Below, piece by piece: positions 1 through 8,313 of a DNA stretch of 64,000 nucleotides. Position 1 is the stretch's first letter, and every line of letters starts with the position of its first letter. Source of the DNA: Miniphocaeibacter halophilus (GTDB lineage: Bacteria > Bacillota > Clostridia > Tissierellales > Peptoniphilaceae). The position numbers and the translations under genes are program-made. The notes under the pieces are model-generated. The model was not told the DNA's origin. It was given only the letters and a program-made list of their open reading frames with translations, and made no database searches. Location of the stretch: positions 1,857,868 to 1,921,867 of the forward strand of contig NZ_CP066744.1 of assembly GCF_016458825.1 (NCBI RefSeq). Reading direction: 5' to 3'.

Positions 1-2
1 TT

Positions 3-176
3 TCTAGGGAGAGAAAACAAATAATAAATACAATAGTTTCAAGATCTGAATATTTTGTTATTAAAAATTATGTATCGGAAGTTGATCCTAAAGCATTTGT
101 TATTATGAATTATGTTAATGAAGTAGTAGGAGAAGGTTTTACACATGAACCAGAAGATTTAAAAGATATGTACTGA
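3..176 (+). CDS. YitT family membrane protein, C-terminal fragment
   Basis: The reading frame is open from the window edge and ends with TGA at 174-176, giving 57 residues. The peptide has the look of the C-terminal DUF2179 domain of YitT-type proteins: a REKTQII-like start (here RERKQII), then a short strand-rich stretch and the ending NEVVGEGFTHEP. In full-length members this cytoplasmic domain follows five or six membrane helices, which would lie left of the window. The function of the family is not established. The stop codon sits inside the stem-loop that terminates the gene. Confidence 0.75.
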   Translation, partial: SRERKQIINTIVSRSEYFVIKNYVSEVDPKAFVIMNYVNEVVGEGFTHEPEDLKDMY

Positions 177-197
177 TAATTAGTATGTATCTTTTTT
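165..197 (+). terminator. Rho-independent terminator of the YitT gene
   Basis: A 9-bp stem (165-173 with 183-191, two G-U pairs) is followed by six T (192-197). The stem overlaps the stop codon of the YitT gene. Confidence 0.7.
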
Positions 198-281
198 ATT
201 GTAAATATAATTAAATATGTAGATTTTATTTAAATAAAAGGGTATCATTTGTTTAAGTAAAATTTAATAAGGAGGTAAGAA

Positions 282-845
282 ATGGATAGAGATAAGGCGT
301 TAGAGTTACTAAAAGAATACAATAAAGAAAAATTCCATATACAACACGCCATTACAGTAGAAAAAGTTATGGAATATTTTGCAGAAATTGAAAATGAAGA
401 TCCTAAATATTGGGGAATAGTTGGGTTACTACATGATATTGACTTTGAAATGTATCCGGAAGAACATTGTGTAAAGGCAATAGAAATACTTGAGAATAAT
501 GGATACGACGAAGAGTTTATTACAAGCGTAATAAGTCATGGATATGGAATTTGCTCTGATGTAAAACCTAGTAAAAAAATGGAAAAAATTCTGTATGCAG
601 TAGATGAATTAACAGGTTTGATTTTTGCTGCATCTTTAATGAGACCATCAAAATCTACAAAGGATATGAAACTAAAGAGCTTAAAGAAAAAATTCAAAGA
701 CAAAAGTTTTGCAGCCGGTTGCTCAAGGGATACAATTCGTAATGGTGCTGAAATGTTAAATATGGAACTTGACGAATTGTTAGAAAATACTCTTGTAGCT
801 ATGCAGGAAAAAGAAGATGAAATACTTTCTCAAATAGAAAAATAA
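282..845 (+). CDS. HD-domain metal-dependent phosphohydrolase
   Basis: This 187-residue soluble protein carries HD-superfamily landmarks: H22, the H51-D52 doublet in LLHDIDFE, H86 in SHGYG and D108 in AVDELTG. They are spaced as expected for the metal-binding residues of small HD hydrolases (YfbR/HDIG-like). Family members hydrolyse phosphomonoesters or nucleotides; the substrate cannot be read from the sequence. The ATG follows an AAGGAGG ribosome site. The gene stands alone between a terminator and the promoter of the next operon. The C-terminal part (about 115-187) is Lys/Glu rich and shows no second domain. Confidence 0.8.
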   Translation: MDRDKALELLKEYNKEKFHIQHAITVEKVMEYFAEIENEDPKYWGIVGLLHDIDFEMYPEEHCVKAIEILENNGYDEEFITSVISHGYGICSDVKPSKKMEKILYAVDELTGLIFAASLMRPSKSTKDMKLKSLKKKFKDKSFAAGCSRDTIRNGAEMLNMELDELLENTLVAMQEKEDEILSQIEK

Positions 846-886
846 ATAACCATAATAAATAAAATTGAAAGTTAATTGAAAAAAAC

Positions 887-915
887 TTAACAATACAAGA
901 ATATTTTGTTATAAT
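887..915 (+). promoter_or_regulatory. Sigma-A type promoter for the serine operon
   Basis: TTAACA (887-892), a 17-base spacer and TATAAT (910-915) lie about 25 bases before the start of the transporter gene. Five of six -35 bases and all six -10 bases match the consensus. Confidence 0.75.
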
Positions 916-939
916 ACATTTGGATAAGGAGGAAATTAT

Positions 940-2160
940 ATGAAAAAGAAATTTAAGTTAGGTTTAATACCAAAATTGATTATTGCAATTATTTTAGGGG
1001 TTTTAACAGGTTTGTATCTACCTAAAATCGTAACTCAAGTGGCAGTTACATTTTCATCATTTTTTAGTCAATGGCTAAGTTTTGTTATCCCATTGATGAT
1101 TTTAGCTTTTGTTACAAAGGGAATAGCTGATTTAAGTGAAGGTGCTGGAAAATTATTAGGAGTTACAGTATTAATTGCTTATACATCAACATTACTGGGA
1201 GGAACATTATCATGGATTATGAGTGATAGTATTTTTCCTAAATTTATAACAGCTGATGCTGTTGATCAAATAACTAAGGCAGCTGGAGATTCATTAGAAC
1301 CAATTTTTAGTGTTGAATTAAAACCATTTTTTGATGTAACAGGTGCATTGGTTTTTGCTTTTGTATTTGGATTATCAATTTCTTGGTTGAGAAACAAGGG
1401 CAAGGGTGAATATAGTTATGGATTTATAACTGAATTTAATGAAATTATAAGTAATATTTTAGCAAAAGCAGTAGTTCCTGTTTTACCTTTTTATATTTTT
1501 GGTAACTTTGCCAATATGGCATATTCTGGATCAGTATTTGCTATTTTAAGCATTTTCTGGAAGATATTTATATTAATAGTAACCTTACATCTTTTATATG
1601 TTTCAGCTATGTTTATAATATCTGGAAGTTATACAGGAAAAAATCCTATAAGATTAATAAAAAATCAAATTTCAGGTTATATTACAGCCCTAGGAACACA
1701 ATCTTCAGCAGCAACAATACCAGTAAACTTAGAATGTGCAAGAAAAGATGGTGTTAGTAAGGGAATAAGAGATTTTGTTATTCCTTTAGGAGCAACAGTT
1801 CATATGCCTGGTTCAATGATAACAATAACAGCTTGTACATATACAATACTGGCAATGTATGGTATGCCAAATGGATACACAACTATGATACCTTATATTG
1901 CAATATTGGGTATTGCAATGGTAGCAGCTCCGGGAGCACCAGGTGGAGCAGTAATGAGTGCATTACCATTTTTACCAGTTGTAGGAATAGACCCAGGTAG
2001 TGGTATGGCAACTTTATTAATTTCACTTTATACAACACAAGATAGTTTTGGAACAGCTGCAAATATTTCAGGAGATAATGCTATAGCTGTAGCTGTTGAT
2101 AAAATATATTATAAACATATAGTTAAAAGAGAAAAAACTAAAGAAGAATTAGAAAGTTAG
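940..2160 (+). CDS. sstT: Sodium:serine/threonine symporter, DAACS family
   Basis: A 406-residue membrane protein with repeated hydrophobic helices. The dicarboxylate/amino acid:cation symporter signature is clear in the C-terminal half: a TQSSAATIPVN stretch (re-entrant serine loop) followed by PLGATVHMPGS. Length and motifs fit SstT, which imports serine and threonine with Na+. The serine assignment is strengthened by the context: sdaAB and sdaAA follow directly, so imported serine would be deaminated to pyruvate and ammonia. It has its own promoter and an AAGGAGG ribosome site. A glutamate or dicarboxylate substrate cannot be excluded from sequence alone. Confidence 0.85.
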   Translation: MKKKFKLGLIPKLIIAIILGVLTGLYLPKIVTQVAVTFSSFFSQWLSFVIPLMILAFVTKGIADLSEGAGKLLGVTVLIAYTSTLLGGTLSWIMSDSIFPKFITADAVDQITKAAGDSLEPIFSVELKPFFDVTGALVFAFVFGLSISWLRNKGKGEYSYGFITEFNEIISNILAKAVVPVLPFYIFGNFANMAYSGSVFAILSIFWKIFILIVTLHLLYVSAMFIISGSYTGKNPIRLIKNQISGYITALGTQSSAATIPVNLECARKDGVSKGIRDFVIPLGATVHMPGSMITITACTYTILAMYGMPNGYTTMIPYIAILGIAMVAAPGAPGGAVMSALPFLPVVGIDPGSGMATLLISLYTTQDSFGTAANISGDNAIAVAVDKIYYKHIVKREKTKEELES

Positions 2161-2167
2161 GTATATA

Positions 2168-2833
2168 ATGGGAGATTATAATTTATTTGATATTTTAGGA
2201 CCAATAATGATTGGTCCTTCAAGTTCCCATACTGCAGGAGCTTGTAGAATTTCAAAAACAGCTCGAATTATTTCAGGTGATGGTTTTAATAAAATCAAAT
2301 TTATTTTACATGGTTCCTTTGCTGAAACATATAAGGGACACGGTACAGATAAAGCTTTATTAGCTGGGGCATTAAGAATGTATCCAGATGATGATAGATT
2401 GAAATATTCTTTTGAAATAGCTAAAGAACAAGGACTAGAATTTTCTTTTGAAAAGGGAGATTTAGGAAATGTTCATCCTAACACTGTAAAAATTGAAATG
2501 TATTATCCTAATGGAAAGGTTAATACAGTAGTTGGATCTTCAATTGGTGGCGGAAATATAAAAATAGTAGAAATGAATGGCATAAAAATTAATTTCACTA
2601 GTGAATATCCTTTATTAATATGTAGATATGTAGATAAAAGAGGTATAATAGCCTTTATATCTACAATTTTAAGTGACAATGGTTATAATATTGAAAGTAT
2701 GCATACAAACAAAAGTGATGAGGGAGTTACTTTAGTAATTGAACTTGATAAAAATATTGATGAAAATACCATTGAAACTATATCTAAAAACGAAGATATT
2801 AATTTCGTTAAACATTTAGTGAAAGGATTTTAA
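2168..2833 (+). CDS. sdaAB: L-serine dehydratase, beta subunit
   Basis: This 221-residue protein begins with the iron-sulfur serine dehydratase signature GPSSSHTAG (residues 16-24). It ends with an ACT domain (about residues 148-221, from PLLICRYVDKRG on). With the alpha subunit it forms the two-chain, oxygen-sensitive [4Fe-4S] L-serine ammonia-lyase of Gram-positive anaerobes, which converts serine to pyruvate plus ammonia. The start lies 7 bases after the transporter stop. Only a weak purine-rich ribosome site precedes the ATG, so translational coupling is likely. Confidence 0.95.
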   Translation: MGDYNLFDILGPIMIGPSSSHTAGACRISKTARIISGDGFNKIKFILHGSFAETYKGHGTDKALLAGALRMYPDDDRLKYSFEIAKEQGLEFSFEKGDLGNVHPNTVKIEMYYPNGKVNTVVGSSIGGGNIKIVEMNGIKINFTSEYPLLICRYVDKRGIIAFISTILSDNGYNIESMHTNKSDEGVTLVIELDKNIDENTIETISKNEDINFVKHLVKGF

Positions 2834-2834
2834 A

Positions 2835-3710
2835 ATGATATATAATGCAGAAGAATTAATATTATATTGTAAGGATAATAATAAATCCATAGCCGATATA
2901 GTTCTTGAAGATGAAATAAAATCCTCAGGGGAAACAGAGGAAATAATAATAGAAAAGCTACTTAATATGTTAGAAGTAATGGAACAATCGGCAAAGAAAT
3001 TTTTGGAAGTAGAAAGTGTTACAAATCTAGGCATGATTGATGGTTTTGCTAAGAAGGCAAATGACTATGCATTAAAAGATGAAGGCTTGTTAAGTAAAGA
3101 GAATATACAAGCAATGGCAATGGCGTTTTCAACACTTGAATTTAGTTCATCAATGGGGAAAATAGTTGCGTCACCGACAGCCGGCTCATCAGGAATAATC
3201 CCAGCGGCTATTTTTAGGTATAAGGCAACTAATAAGGATGTTGATAATCGTAAACTAGTAGATGCTTTATTAACTTCTGTAGGAATAGGACAAATAATTG
3301 GCAGATATGCAAATTTTGCCGGTGCTGAAGGTGGATGTCAAGCAGAATGTGGTTCTGCTTCTGCAATGGCTTCAGCTGCTTTAGTTTTCCTAAAGGGTGG
3401 TTCTATTGAAGAAATTTTAAATGCAGCATCTATTACTTTAGTAAATATTCTTGGCTTAGTTTGTGATCCTATTGCTGGGTTAGTTGAATACCCATGTACA
3501 TTTAGAAATGCTTCAGGTGTAATTAATGCAATATTATCAGCAGATTTGGCTTTAGCAGGAATCAAATCATTAGTACCTTTTGAAGAAGTAACCCAAGCAA
3601 TGAATGAAGTTGGCAAATCCATGAGTTATACTTTAAAAGAAACTTCTTTAGGAGGCTTAGCTGCTACAAAAACAGGAGAAAAAATAAAAAAAGAATTTTA
3701 TGGTGAGTAA
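2835..3710 (+). CDS. sdaAA: L-serine dehydratase, alpha subunit
   Basis: A 291-residue catalytic subunit of iron-sulfur L-serine ammonia-lyase. The family core is visible: SPTAGSSGIIPAA (about 113-125) and GGCQAECGSASAMA, then LVCDPIAGLVEYPC. Cysteines at 168, 172, 210 and 221 are the likely [4Fe-4S] ligand and conserved set. The gene starts one base after sdaAB, with an AAAGGA ribosome site inside the sdaAB end. It is the last gene of the sstT-sdaAB-sdaAA operon and is closed by a terminator. Confidence 0.95.
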   Translation: MIYNAEELILYCKDNNKSIADIVLEDEIKSSGETEEIIIEKLLNMLEVMEQSAKKFLEVESVTNLGMIDGFAKKANDYALKDEGLLSKENIQAMAMAFSTLEFSSSMGKIVASPTAGSSGIIPAAIFRYKATNKDVDNRKLVDALLTSVGIGQIIGRYANFAGAEGGCQAECGSASAMASAALVFLKGGSIEEILNAASITLVNILGLVCDPIAGLVEYPCTFRNASGVINAILSADLALAGIKSLVPFEEVTQAMNEVGKSMSYTLKETSLGGLAATKTGEKIKKEFYGE

Positions 3711-3737
3711 TTTTACTTCTTATGAAATTTGATTTTT

Positions 3738-3774
3738 ACAGAGTGGAATATTAAATTTTCAACTCTGTTTTTTT
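3738..3774 (+). terminator. Terminator of the serine operon
   Basis: A stem of ACAGAGT (3738-3744) with ACTCTGT (3762-3768), extended past one mismatch, runs into seven T (3768-3774). Confidence 0.8.
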
Positions 3775-3876
3775 ATTAAATTATTAAAATAAAATCGGAA
3801 AATTTAAGATATATTTTTTATTTTTCTAACAAAAATTAGAAATATATTAAAATACGTGTAAAGTATTGGTTTTCTT

Positions 3877-3884
3877 GGTATAAT
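3877..3884 (+). promoter_or_regulatory. Extended -10 promoter for cvfB
   Basis: TATAAT (3879-3884) is preceded by TGG, giving an extended -10 element. The -35 position (GTGTAA, 17 bases upstream) is poor. The element overlaps the upstream in-frame start codon at 3883, which argues for the later ATG. Confidence 0.55.
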
Positions 3885-3906
3885 GTTTAGATGTGGAGGT
3901 GAAATA

Positions 3907-4755
3907 ATGATAGAATTAGGTGAAATTCAAAAGCTAGAAATTAAGCGTATTAGAAAAGTCGGAGCTTTTTTAGGACCTTCCAAAAGTAGTGATAGAGATG
4001 AAGTTGTACTTCTACCTAGTAATGAAATTACCGAAAAAGACAAGGTAGGAGATACTACAGATGTTTTTATATATAAAGATCATGAAAATAGATTAACGGC
4101 TACTAGAAAAAAACCTAAAATAACCTTAGGTAAAATTGCCCATTTAGAAGTTAAGGATATTACAAAAATTGGAGCATTTTTAGATTGGGGTTTACAAAAG
4201 GATTTGTTTTTACCCTTTAAAGAACAGACAATCAAGCTAGAAAAGGGAAGAAAGTATTTAGTTGCCTTATATATTGATAAATCCAATAGGTTAAGTTCAA
4301 CAATGAAAATTAGAGATTATTTAAGAACAGACTCGAACTTTAAGGAAAATGATTGGGTTGATGGAATAGTTTATAATATAGTTGATGATATTGGTGCATT
4401 TGTAGCAGTAGATGGTATATACGAAGCACTAATACCTAAAGAACATATTAGAGGAATAGTTGTTGTAGGTGAAAATGTAAGTGCTAGAGTTTCATCAGTA
4501 AAGGCTGATGGAAGATTAAATTTGACTATGAAAAATAGAAGTCATTTAGAAATAGATAATGATAGTAATTTAATTATGGATACACTTTTAGAAAATGATG
4601 GATTTTTAGAATTAAATGATAAATCAAGCCCTGAAGATATTATTGACACTTTATCTATGACAAAATCAAGCTTTAAGAAAGCAGTTGGAAGATTATTAAA
4701 AAATAATAAAATAGAGTTTTATAAAAATGGTATAAAAATAAAGAGGAGAGATTAA
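3907..4755 (+). CDS. cvfB: CvfB-family S1-like RNA-binding protein
   Basis: The protein is 282 residues from the ATG at 3907, which follows GGAGGTGAAATA. A start at 3883 would lie within the promoter. It contains tandem S1-like beta-barrels: GAFLGPSK..., then GAFLDWGLQKDLFLPF, then DDIGAFVAVDGIYEALIPKEH. A winged-helix C-terminus follows (about 220-282, SFKKAVGRLLKNNKI). This is the architecture of CvfB (YitL), an RNA-binding regulator affecting virulence-gene expression in staphylococci. In this organism the targets are unknown. The parvulin gene starts immediately at its stop codon. Confidence 0.85.
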   Translation: MIELGEIQKLEIKRIRKVGAFLGPSKSSDRDEVVLLPSNEITEKDKVGDTTDVFIYKDHENRLTATRKKPKITLGKIAHLEVKDITKIGAFLDWGLQKDLFLPFKEQTIKLEKGRKYLVALYIDKSNRLSSTMKIRDYLRTDSNFKENDWVDGIVYNIVDDIGAFVAVDGIYEALIPKEHIRGIVVVGENVSARVSSVKADGRLNLTMKNRSHLEIDNDSNLIMDTLLENDGFLELNDKSSPEDIIDTLSMTKSSFKKAVGRLLKNNKIEFYKNGIKIKRRD

Positions 4756-5502
4756 ATGAGCGAAAGTAATATTTTAGCAGTAGTAAATGGAAGAGAAATT
4801 ACAAAAGAAGAAGTACAAAGTTTTATAAATATGATGGGACAACAAGGTGCACAATTTAATAATGAAGAGGGAATGAAAAAAGTTACCGATGAATTAGTAA
4901 ATCAAGAATTATTTTATTTTGATGCCTTAAAAAATGGTTTAGATAAAAATGAAGACTATTTAAAGGAAATTGAAAGAATAAAAGAAAGTGCATTAAAGCA
5001 ATTTGCTGTTAATAATTTCTTGAAAGACATAGAAATTAAAGACAGTGAAGTTGAAGAATATTACAATTCCCATAAAGAATACTTTAAAAAACCGGAAATG
5101 GTTACAGCTTCTCATATTTTAGTTGAAGATGAAGAAAAAGCAAAAAAAGTTAAAGAGGAAATAGAAAACGGTAAATCTTTCGAAGAAGCTGCTGTTGAAT
5201 ATTCAACATGTCCATCAAAAGAAAAAGGTGGTTCTTTAGGACAATTTGGTAGAGGACAAATGGTTCCCGAATTTGAGCAAGCTGCTTTTAATGCCGAAGT
5301 TGGAACGATAACTGATCCAGTTAAATCACAATTTGGTTACCATATTATTAAAGTTGACAATAAAACAAGTGAAGATTATTCCTCATTAGATGAAGTTAAA
5401 AATGAAGTAAAAAGACAATTAACAGCTTTAAAACAACAAGAGGTTTATTTAAATAAAGCAAAGGACTTAAGTAAAGAATATAAGGTAGAGAAGTTTTATT
5501 AA
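4756..5502 (+). CDS. Parvulin-type peptidyl-prolyl isomerase, cytoplasmic form
   Basis: A 248-residue protein with a SurA-like N-terminal region (NILAVVNGREITKEEV) and a parvulin PpiC domain at about residues 115-205. The domain shows ASHILVEDEEKA, GGSLGQFGRGQMVPEFE and SQFGYHIIKVD. Unlike PrsA it has no signal peptide, lipobox or membrane segment, so it should act in the cytoplasm on nascent or folding proteins. Similar cytoplasmic versions are known in clostridia. It is adjacent to cvfB without a gap and has a GGAGAG ribosome site in the cvfB end. Confidence 0.85.
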   Translation: MSESNILAVVNGREITKEEVQSFINMMGQQGAQFNNEEGMKKVTDELVNQELFYFDALKNGLDKNEDYLKEIERIKESALKQFAVNNFLKDIEIKDSEVEEYYNSHKEYFKKPEMVTASHILVEDEEKAKKVKEEIENGKSFEEAAVEYSTCPSKEKGGSLGQFGRGQMVPEFEQAAFNAEVGTITDPVKSQFGYHIIKVDNKTSEDYSSLDEVKNEVKRQLTALKQQEVYLNKAKDLSKEYKVEKFY

Positions 5503-5528
5503 GAAATTCTTTTTAATATATTTAAAAC

Positions 5529-5580
5529 ACCATTAACTAATATAATATAAAATCATATTAGTTAATGGTTTAAATTTTTT
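5529..5580 (+). terminator. Terminator after the parvulin gene
   Basis: A perfect 15-bp stem (5529-5543 with 5555-5569) is followed after five bases by six T (5575-5580). The T-run is set off from the stem, so efficiency may be moderate. Confidence 0.7.
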
Positions 5581-5693
5581 ATTAGTTTTAATCAGTTAAA
5601 ATGGGTATAAAATTAATATTAATATCTTAAGTATTATTTCTAATATATTTTAATATATTTAACTTTTTAAAAATTAATTTATAGGAGGTTTCA

Positions 5694-6017
5694 ATGAGCG
5701 AAAATAATAATCATGACTGTGGTTGTGGATGTGATAATCATGATCACGAATTTGAAGAAATGGAAACAATAACATTAACTTTAGAAGATGATTCTGAATT
5801 AGAATGTGGTGTATTAGGAATTTTTGATGTGCCTACTGAAAATAAAGAATATATTGCTTTGGTTAATTTAGAAGATGAACAAGTATTATTATATAGATAT
5901 ATTGAAGATGAAAATGATAAGGAAGTATTTGAACTTGGCAGTATAGAAACAGATGAAGAATTTGAAAATGTTTCAAATGTTTTCCAAGAGATTTTTGTTG
6001 ACGAAGATATTGAATAG
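5694..6017 (+). CDS. DUF1292 protein with Cys/His-rich N-terminus
   Basis: This small acidic protein of 107 residues has a DUF1292 (YrzB-like) domain from about residue 24: TITLTLEDDSELECGVLGIF, then EYIALVNLEDEQVLLYRY. The family is widespread in Firmicutes, often near yrrK/yrzL, and has no known function. The first 20 residues contain CGCGCDNHDHE, a plausible metal-binding patch. The ribosome site is a strong AGGAGG. The gene is monocistronic, bounded by terminators on both sides. Confidence 0.85.
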   Translation: MSENNNHDCGCGCDNHDHEFEEMETITLTLEDDSELECGVLGIFDVPTENKEYIALVNLEDEQVLLYRYIEDENDKEVFELGSIETDEEFENVSNVFQEIFVDEDIE

Positions 6018-6020
6018 TTA

Positions 6021-6049
6021 AGACAAAGCAAATATGCTTTGTCTTTTTT
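6021..6049 (+). terminator. Terminator after the DUF1292 gene
   Basis: A perfect 10-bp stem (6021-6030 with 6035-6044) with a four-base loop leads into TTTTTT (6044-6049). It lies just before the HAD gene's ribosome site and rules out a start at 6039 for that gene. Confidence 0.9.
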
Positions 6050-6062
6050 AAGAGGTAGAATT

Positions 6063-6896
6063 ATGTATAAAATAGTATGTTTAGATTTAGATGGAACATT
6101 GCTAAATGACGATAAGCAAATTTCACAATTTAATTTACAAGTATTGGAAGCTTTGCATTATAAGGGAATTGAAATTGCTATTGCAACAGGAAGAGGACTT
6201 AGTAAAACTGCTGATTTAATAAAAAATTTTAATTTTCCACATATAATTATCGCTAATAATGGAGCTATTGCAAAATATAGTAATTTTAATAATATTCTAT
6301 TTTATAACCCTATTGATTATAAATCATATGAAAAAATATTAGATATAAGTTCAACTAGGAATATGTATCCTTATTTACATATTTTTGACTCTCAAAAAGA
6401 AAGATCTTTAATTATTCCAAATGAAGTAGAGAAAGAAAAGCATATTGGCTCAGTTAGTAGACTGGATGAAATTATTCATAGGAAAGAAGCAGGAGTAGAG
6501 GAATTAGAAAATATATTATCTGTAGTATATATAGATGAAGTAGAAAAAGTTCATAAATTAAATGAGGATATATTAAAATTAAGATTGGACTTATCGACTC
6601 ATATGTTGTCCTCATTCTCAAAGGGAAATATTATGGTTGAATACTTAAATCCATTAGCTCAAAAATCCATAGGAATTTCAAATTATTTAAAGTTTAAAAA
6701 AATAAGTTGGAAGGAAGTAATTTCTTTTGGAGATGACAATAATGACATTGAAATGATAAAAGCATCCGGGTTGGGTATATGTATGAAAAATGGAAGTGAT
6801 CTTTTAAAACTAAATTCTAGGTATATTTCAAGGTATACAAATAATGAAGATGGAGTTGGAAGAGAACTTGTTGAAATTTTTGGAGGAATATTATGA
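6063..6896 (+). CDS. Cof-type HAD-superfamily phosphatase
   Basis: The protein is 277 residues from the ATG at 6063, which follows AGAGGT. A TTG-type start at 6039 would fall in the terminator. HAD motifs are clear: DLDGTLLND (residues 7-15, nucleophile D7), ATGRG (motif II region), a lysine in LAQKSIG, and FGDDNNDIEMI (motif IV). The central cap is of the Cof/type IIB kind. Members dephosphorylate sugar phosphates or nucleotides such as FMN and pyridoxal phosphate; the substrate is not predictable. It overlaps the next gene by 4 bases (ATGA), indicating coupled translation. Confidence 0.9.
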   Translation: MYKIVCLDLDGTLLNDDKQISQFNLQVLEALHYKGIEIAIATGRGLSKTADLIKNFNFPHIIIANNGAIAKYSNFNNILFYNPIDYKSYEKILDISSTRNMYPYLHIFDSQKERSLIIPNEVEKEKHIGSVSRLDEIIHRKEAGVEELENILSVVYIDEVEKVHKLNEDILKLRLDLSTHMLSSFSKGNIMVEYLNPLAQKSIGISNYLKFKKISWKEVISFGDDNNDIEMIKASGLGICMKNGSDLLKLNSRYISRYTNNEDGVGRELVEIFGGIL

Positions 6897-7333
6897 GTAA
6901 TATAAAAGATTATTTTAATGAAGAATTTATTAATAAATATAAGGGACATAATTTAATAGTATATTTTTATCCCAAGGATAATACACCTGGTTGTACAACA
7001 GAAGCTATTGAATTTACAGAAAAAAAAGATGATTTTGAAAAGTTAAATACTAAAATAGTAGGCATTAGTAAGGACTCTGAAAAATCCCACGAAAATTTTA
7101 CAAAAAAACATAATTTGAATTTAGATTTAATTAGCGATAAAGAAAAGGTATTACATGATAAATTTAATGTAATTAAGCCGAAAAAAATGTATGGTAAAGA
7201 AGTAATGGGAACAGAAAGATCAACTTTTATATTTGATGTAGATGGAAAATTAATTAAAGAATATAGAAAAGTAAAAGTAAAAGGCCATGTTGAAGAAGTA
7301 TATAATTTTATGAAGGAATTTTTAAATGAGTAA
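6893..7333 (+). CDS. Bcp/PrxQ-type peroxiredoxin
   Basis: A 146-residue thiol peroxidase of the bacterioferritin-comigratory-protein type. The peroxidatic cysteine is C34 in FYPKDNTPGCTTEA. No resolving cysteine is found at the usual +5 position, and C34 is the only cysteine, so a 1-Cys mechanism is expected. The N-terminus is shorter than in most Bcp proteins: the usual GDxAPDFTL strand is missing and the chain starts directly before the core fold. It reduces hydroperoxides using thioredoxin or other thiols. It overlaps the HAD gene by 4 bases and the next gene by 8. Confidence 0.88.
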   Translation: MSNIKDYFNEEFINKYKGHNLIVYFYPKDNTPGCTTEAIEFTEKKDDFEKLNTKIVGISKDSEKSHENFTKKHNLNLDLISDKEKVLHDKFNVIKPKKMYGKEVMGTERSTFIFDVDGKLIKEYRKVKVKGHVEEVYNFMKEFLNE

Positions 7334-8270
7334 AGAGACTTTATATTTATCCTATAGTGAATATTTAAGGAATAATTATGGGGAAAAAGTCTATAAATTA
7401 CCAGTAAAATTAAATTTAACTTGTCCTAATAGAGATAATAATATATCTGTAGGAGGATGTATCTTTTGTAATGAAAAAGGTGGTTCCTTTGAAAATCTAG
7501 ATATTTCATTAACTGTTAAAGAACAAATATTAAAAAATAAAGAGTATATAGGAAATAAATACAATGCAAAAAAGTTTATAGTTTATTTTCAAAATTTTTC
7601 AAATACCTATATGGATTTTGAAAAATTTAAAAAGATCATCAATGAATGTAATATGGAAGATATTGTGGCTATTGATATTTCAACTAGACCAGATTGTATA
7701 TACGATATTCAATTGGAGTATTTAGAAAACTTTAGTAATGAAACCAATATAGATATTATATTTGAGCTTGGATTACAAACAGCTAATTACCATACATTAA
7801 AGATTTTAAATAGAGGACATGGAATAAGTGAATTTGTCTTAGCATGTAAAAAAATAAAGGAAAGAAATTTTAAAATTTGCACCCATGTGATTATTGGATT
7901 ACCATGGGATAATGAATTAGATATAATAGAAACGGCGAAATTAATTTCAGTTTTAGATAACGATGAAGTTAAAATCCATTCATTGTATATACCTAAAAAT
8001 ACAAAACTGGAAAAGATGTATGAAAACAAAGAAATAGAGTTGATTACTTTAGATAAATATGTTGAATATGTAGTTTTATTTTTACGATATTTAAAAAAAG
8101 ACATAGCTATTCAACGTTTAGTTGGACGAATGCCAAAAGAAGATAGCGTATTTTGTAACTGGGGAACTAGTTGGTGGAAGATTAGAGATAAGATAGAAAA
8201 CACTCTAGAGGAGAATAATTTCAGACAAGGAGATTTATGTAATCATCTTGATGGAATTAGTATTATATAA
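7326..8270 (+). CDS. Radical SAM protein, YhcC/TIGR01212 family
   Basis: This 314-residue protein has the YhcC-type radical SAM signature. A cysteine in LNLTCPNRD is followed by GGCIFCNEKGG, so the cluster motif is Cys-x(10)-Cys-x2-Cys rather than the common Cys-x3-Cys-x2-Cys. Conserved stretches IVYFQNFSNTY and STRPDC, and the C-terminal WGTSWWKIRDKIE, complete the match. The family is universal in many bacteria, but its reaction is unknown. It is the last gene of the HAD-peroxiredoxin-radical SAM run. Confidence 0.88.
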   Translation: MSKETLYLSYSEYLRNNYGEKVYKLPVKLNLTCPNRDNNISVGGCIFCNEKGGSFENLDISLTVKEQILKNKEYIGNKYNAKKFIVYFQNFSNTYMDFEKFKKIINECNMEDIVAIDISTRPDCIYDIQLEYLENFSNETNIDIIFELGLQTANYHTLKILNRGHGISEFVLACKKIKERNFKICTHVIIGLPWDNELDIIETAKLISVLDNDEVKIHSLYIPKNTKLEKMYENKEIELITLDKYVEYVVLFLRYLKKDIAIQRLVGRMPKEDSVFCNWGTSWWKIRDKIENTLEENNFRQGDLCNHLDGISII

Positions 8271-8313
8271 TACAATAATAATAGTAGTTAAGTTATAGAA
8301 AGGTAGTGGTAAA

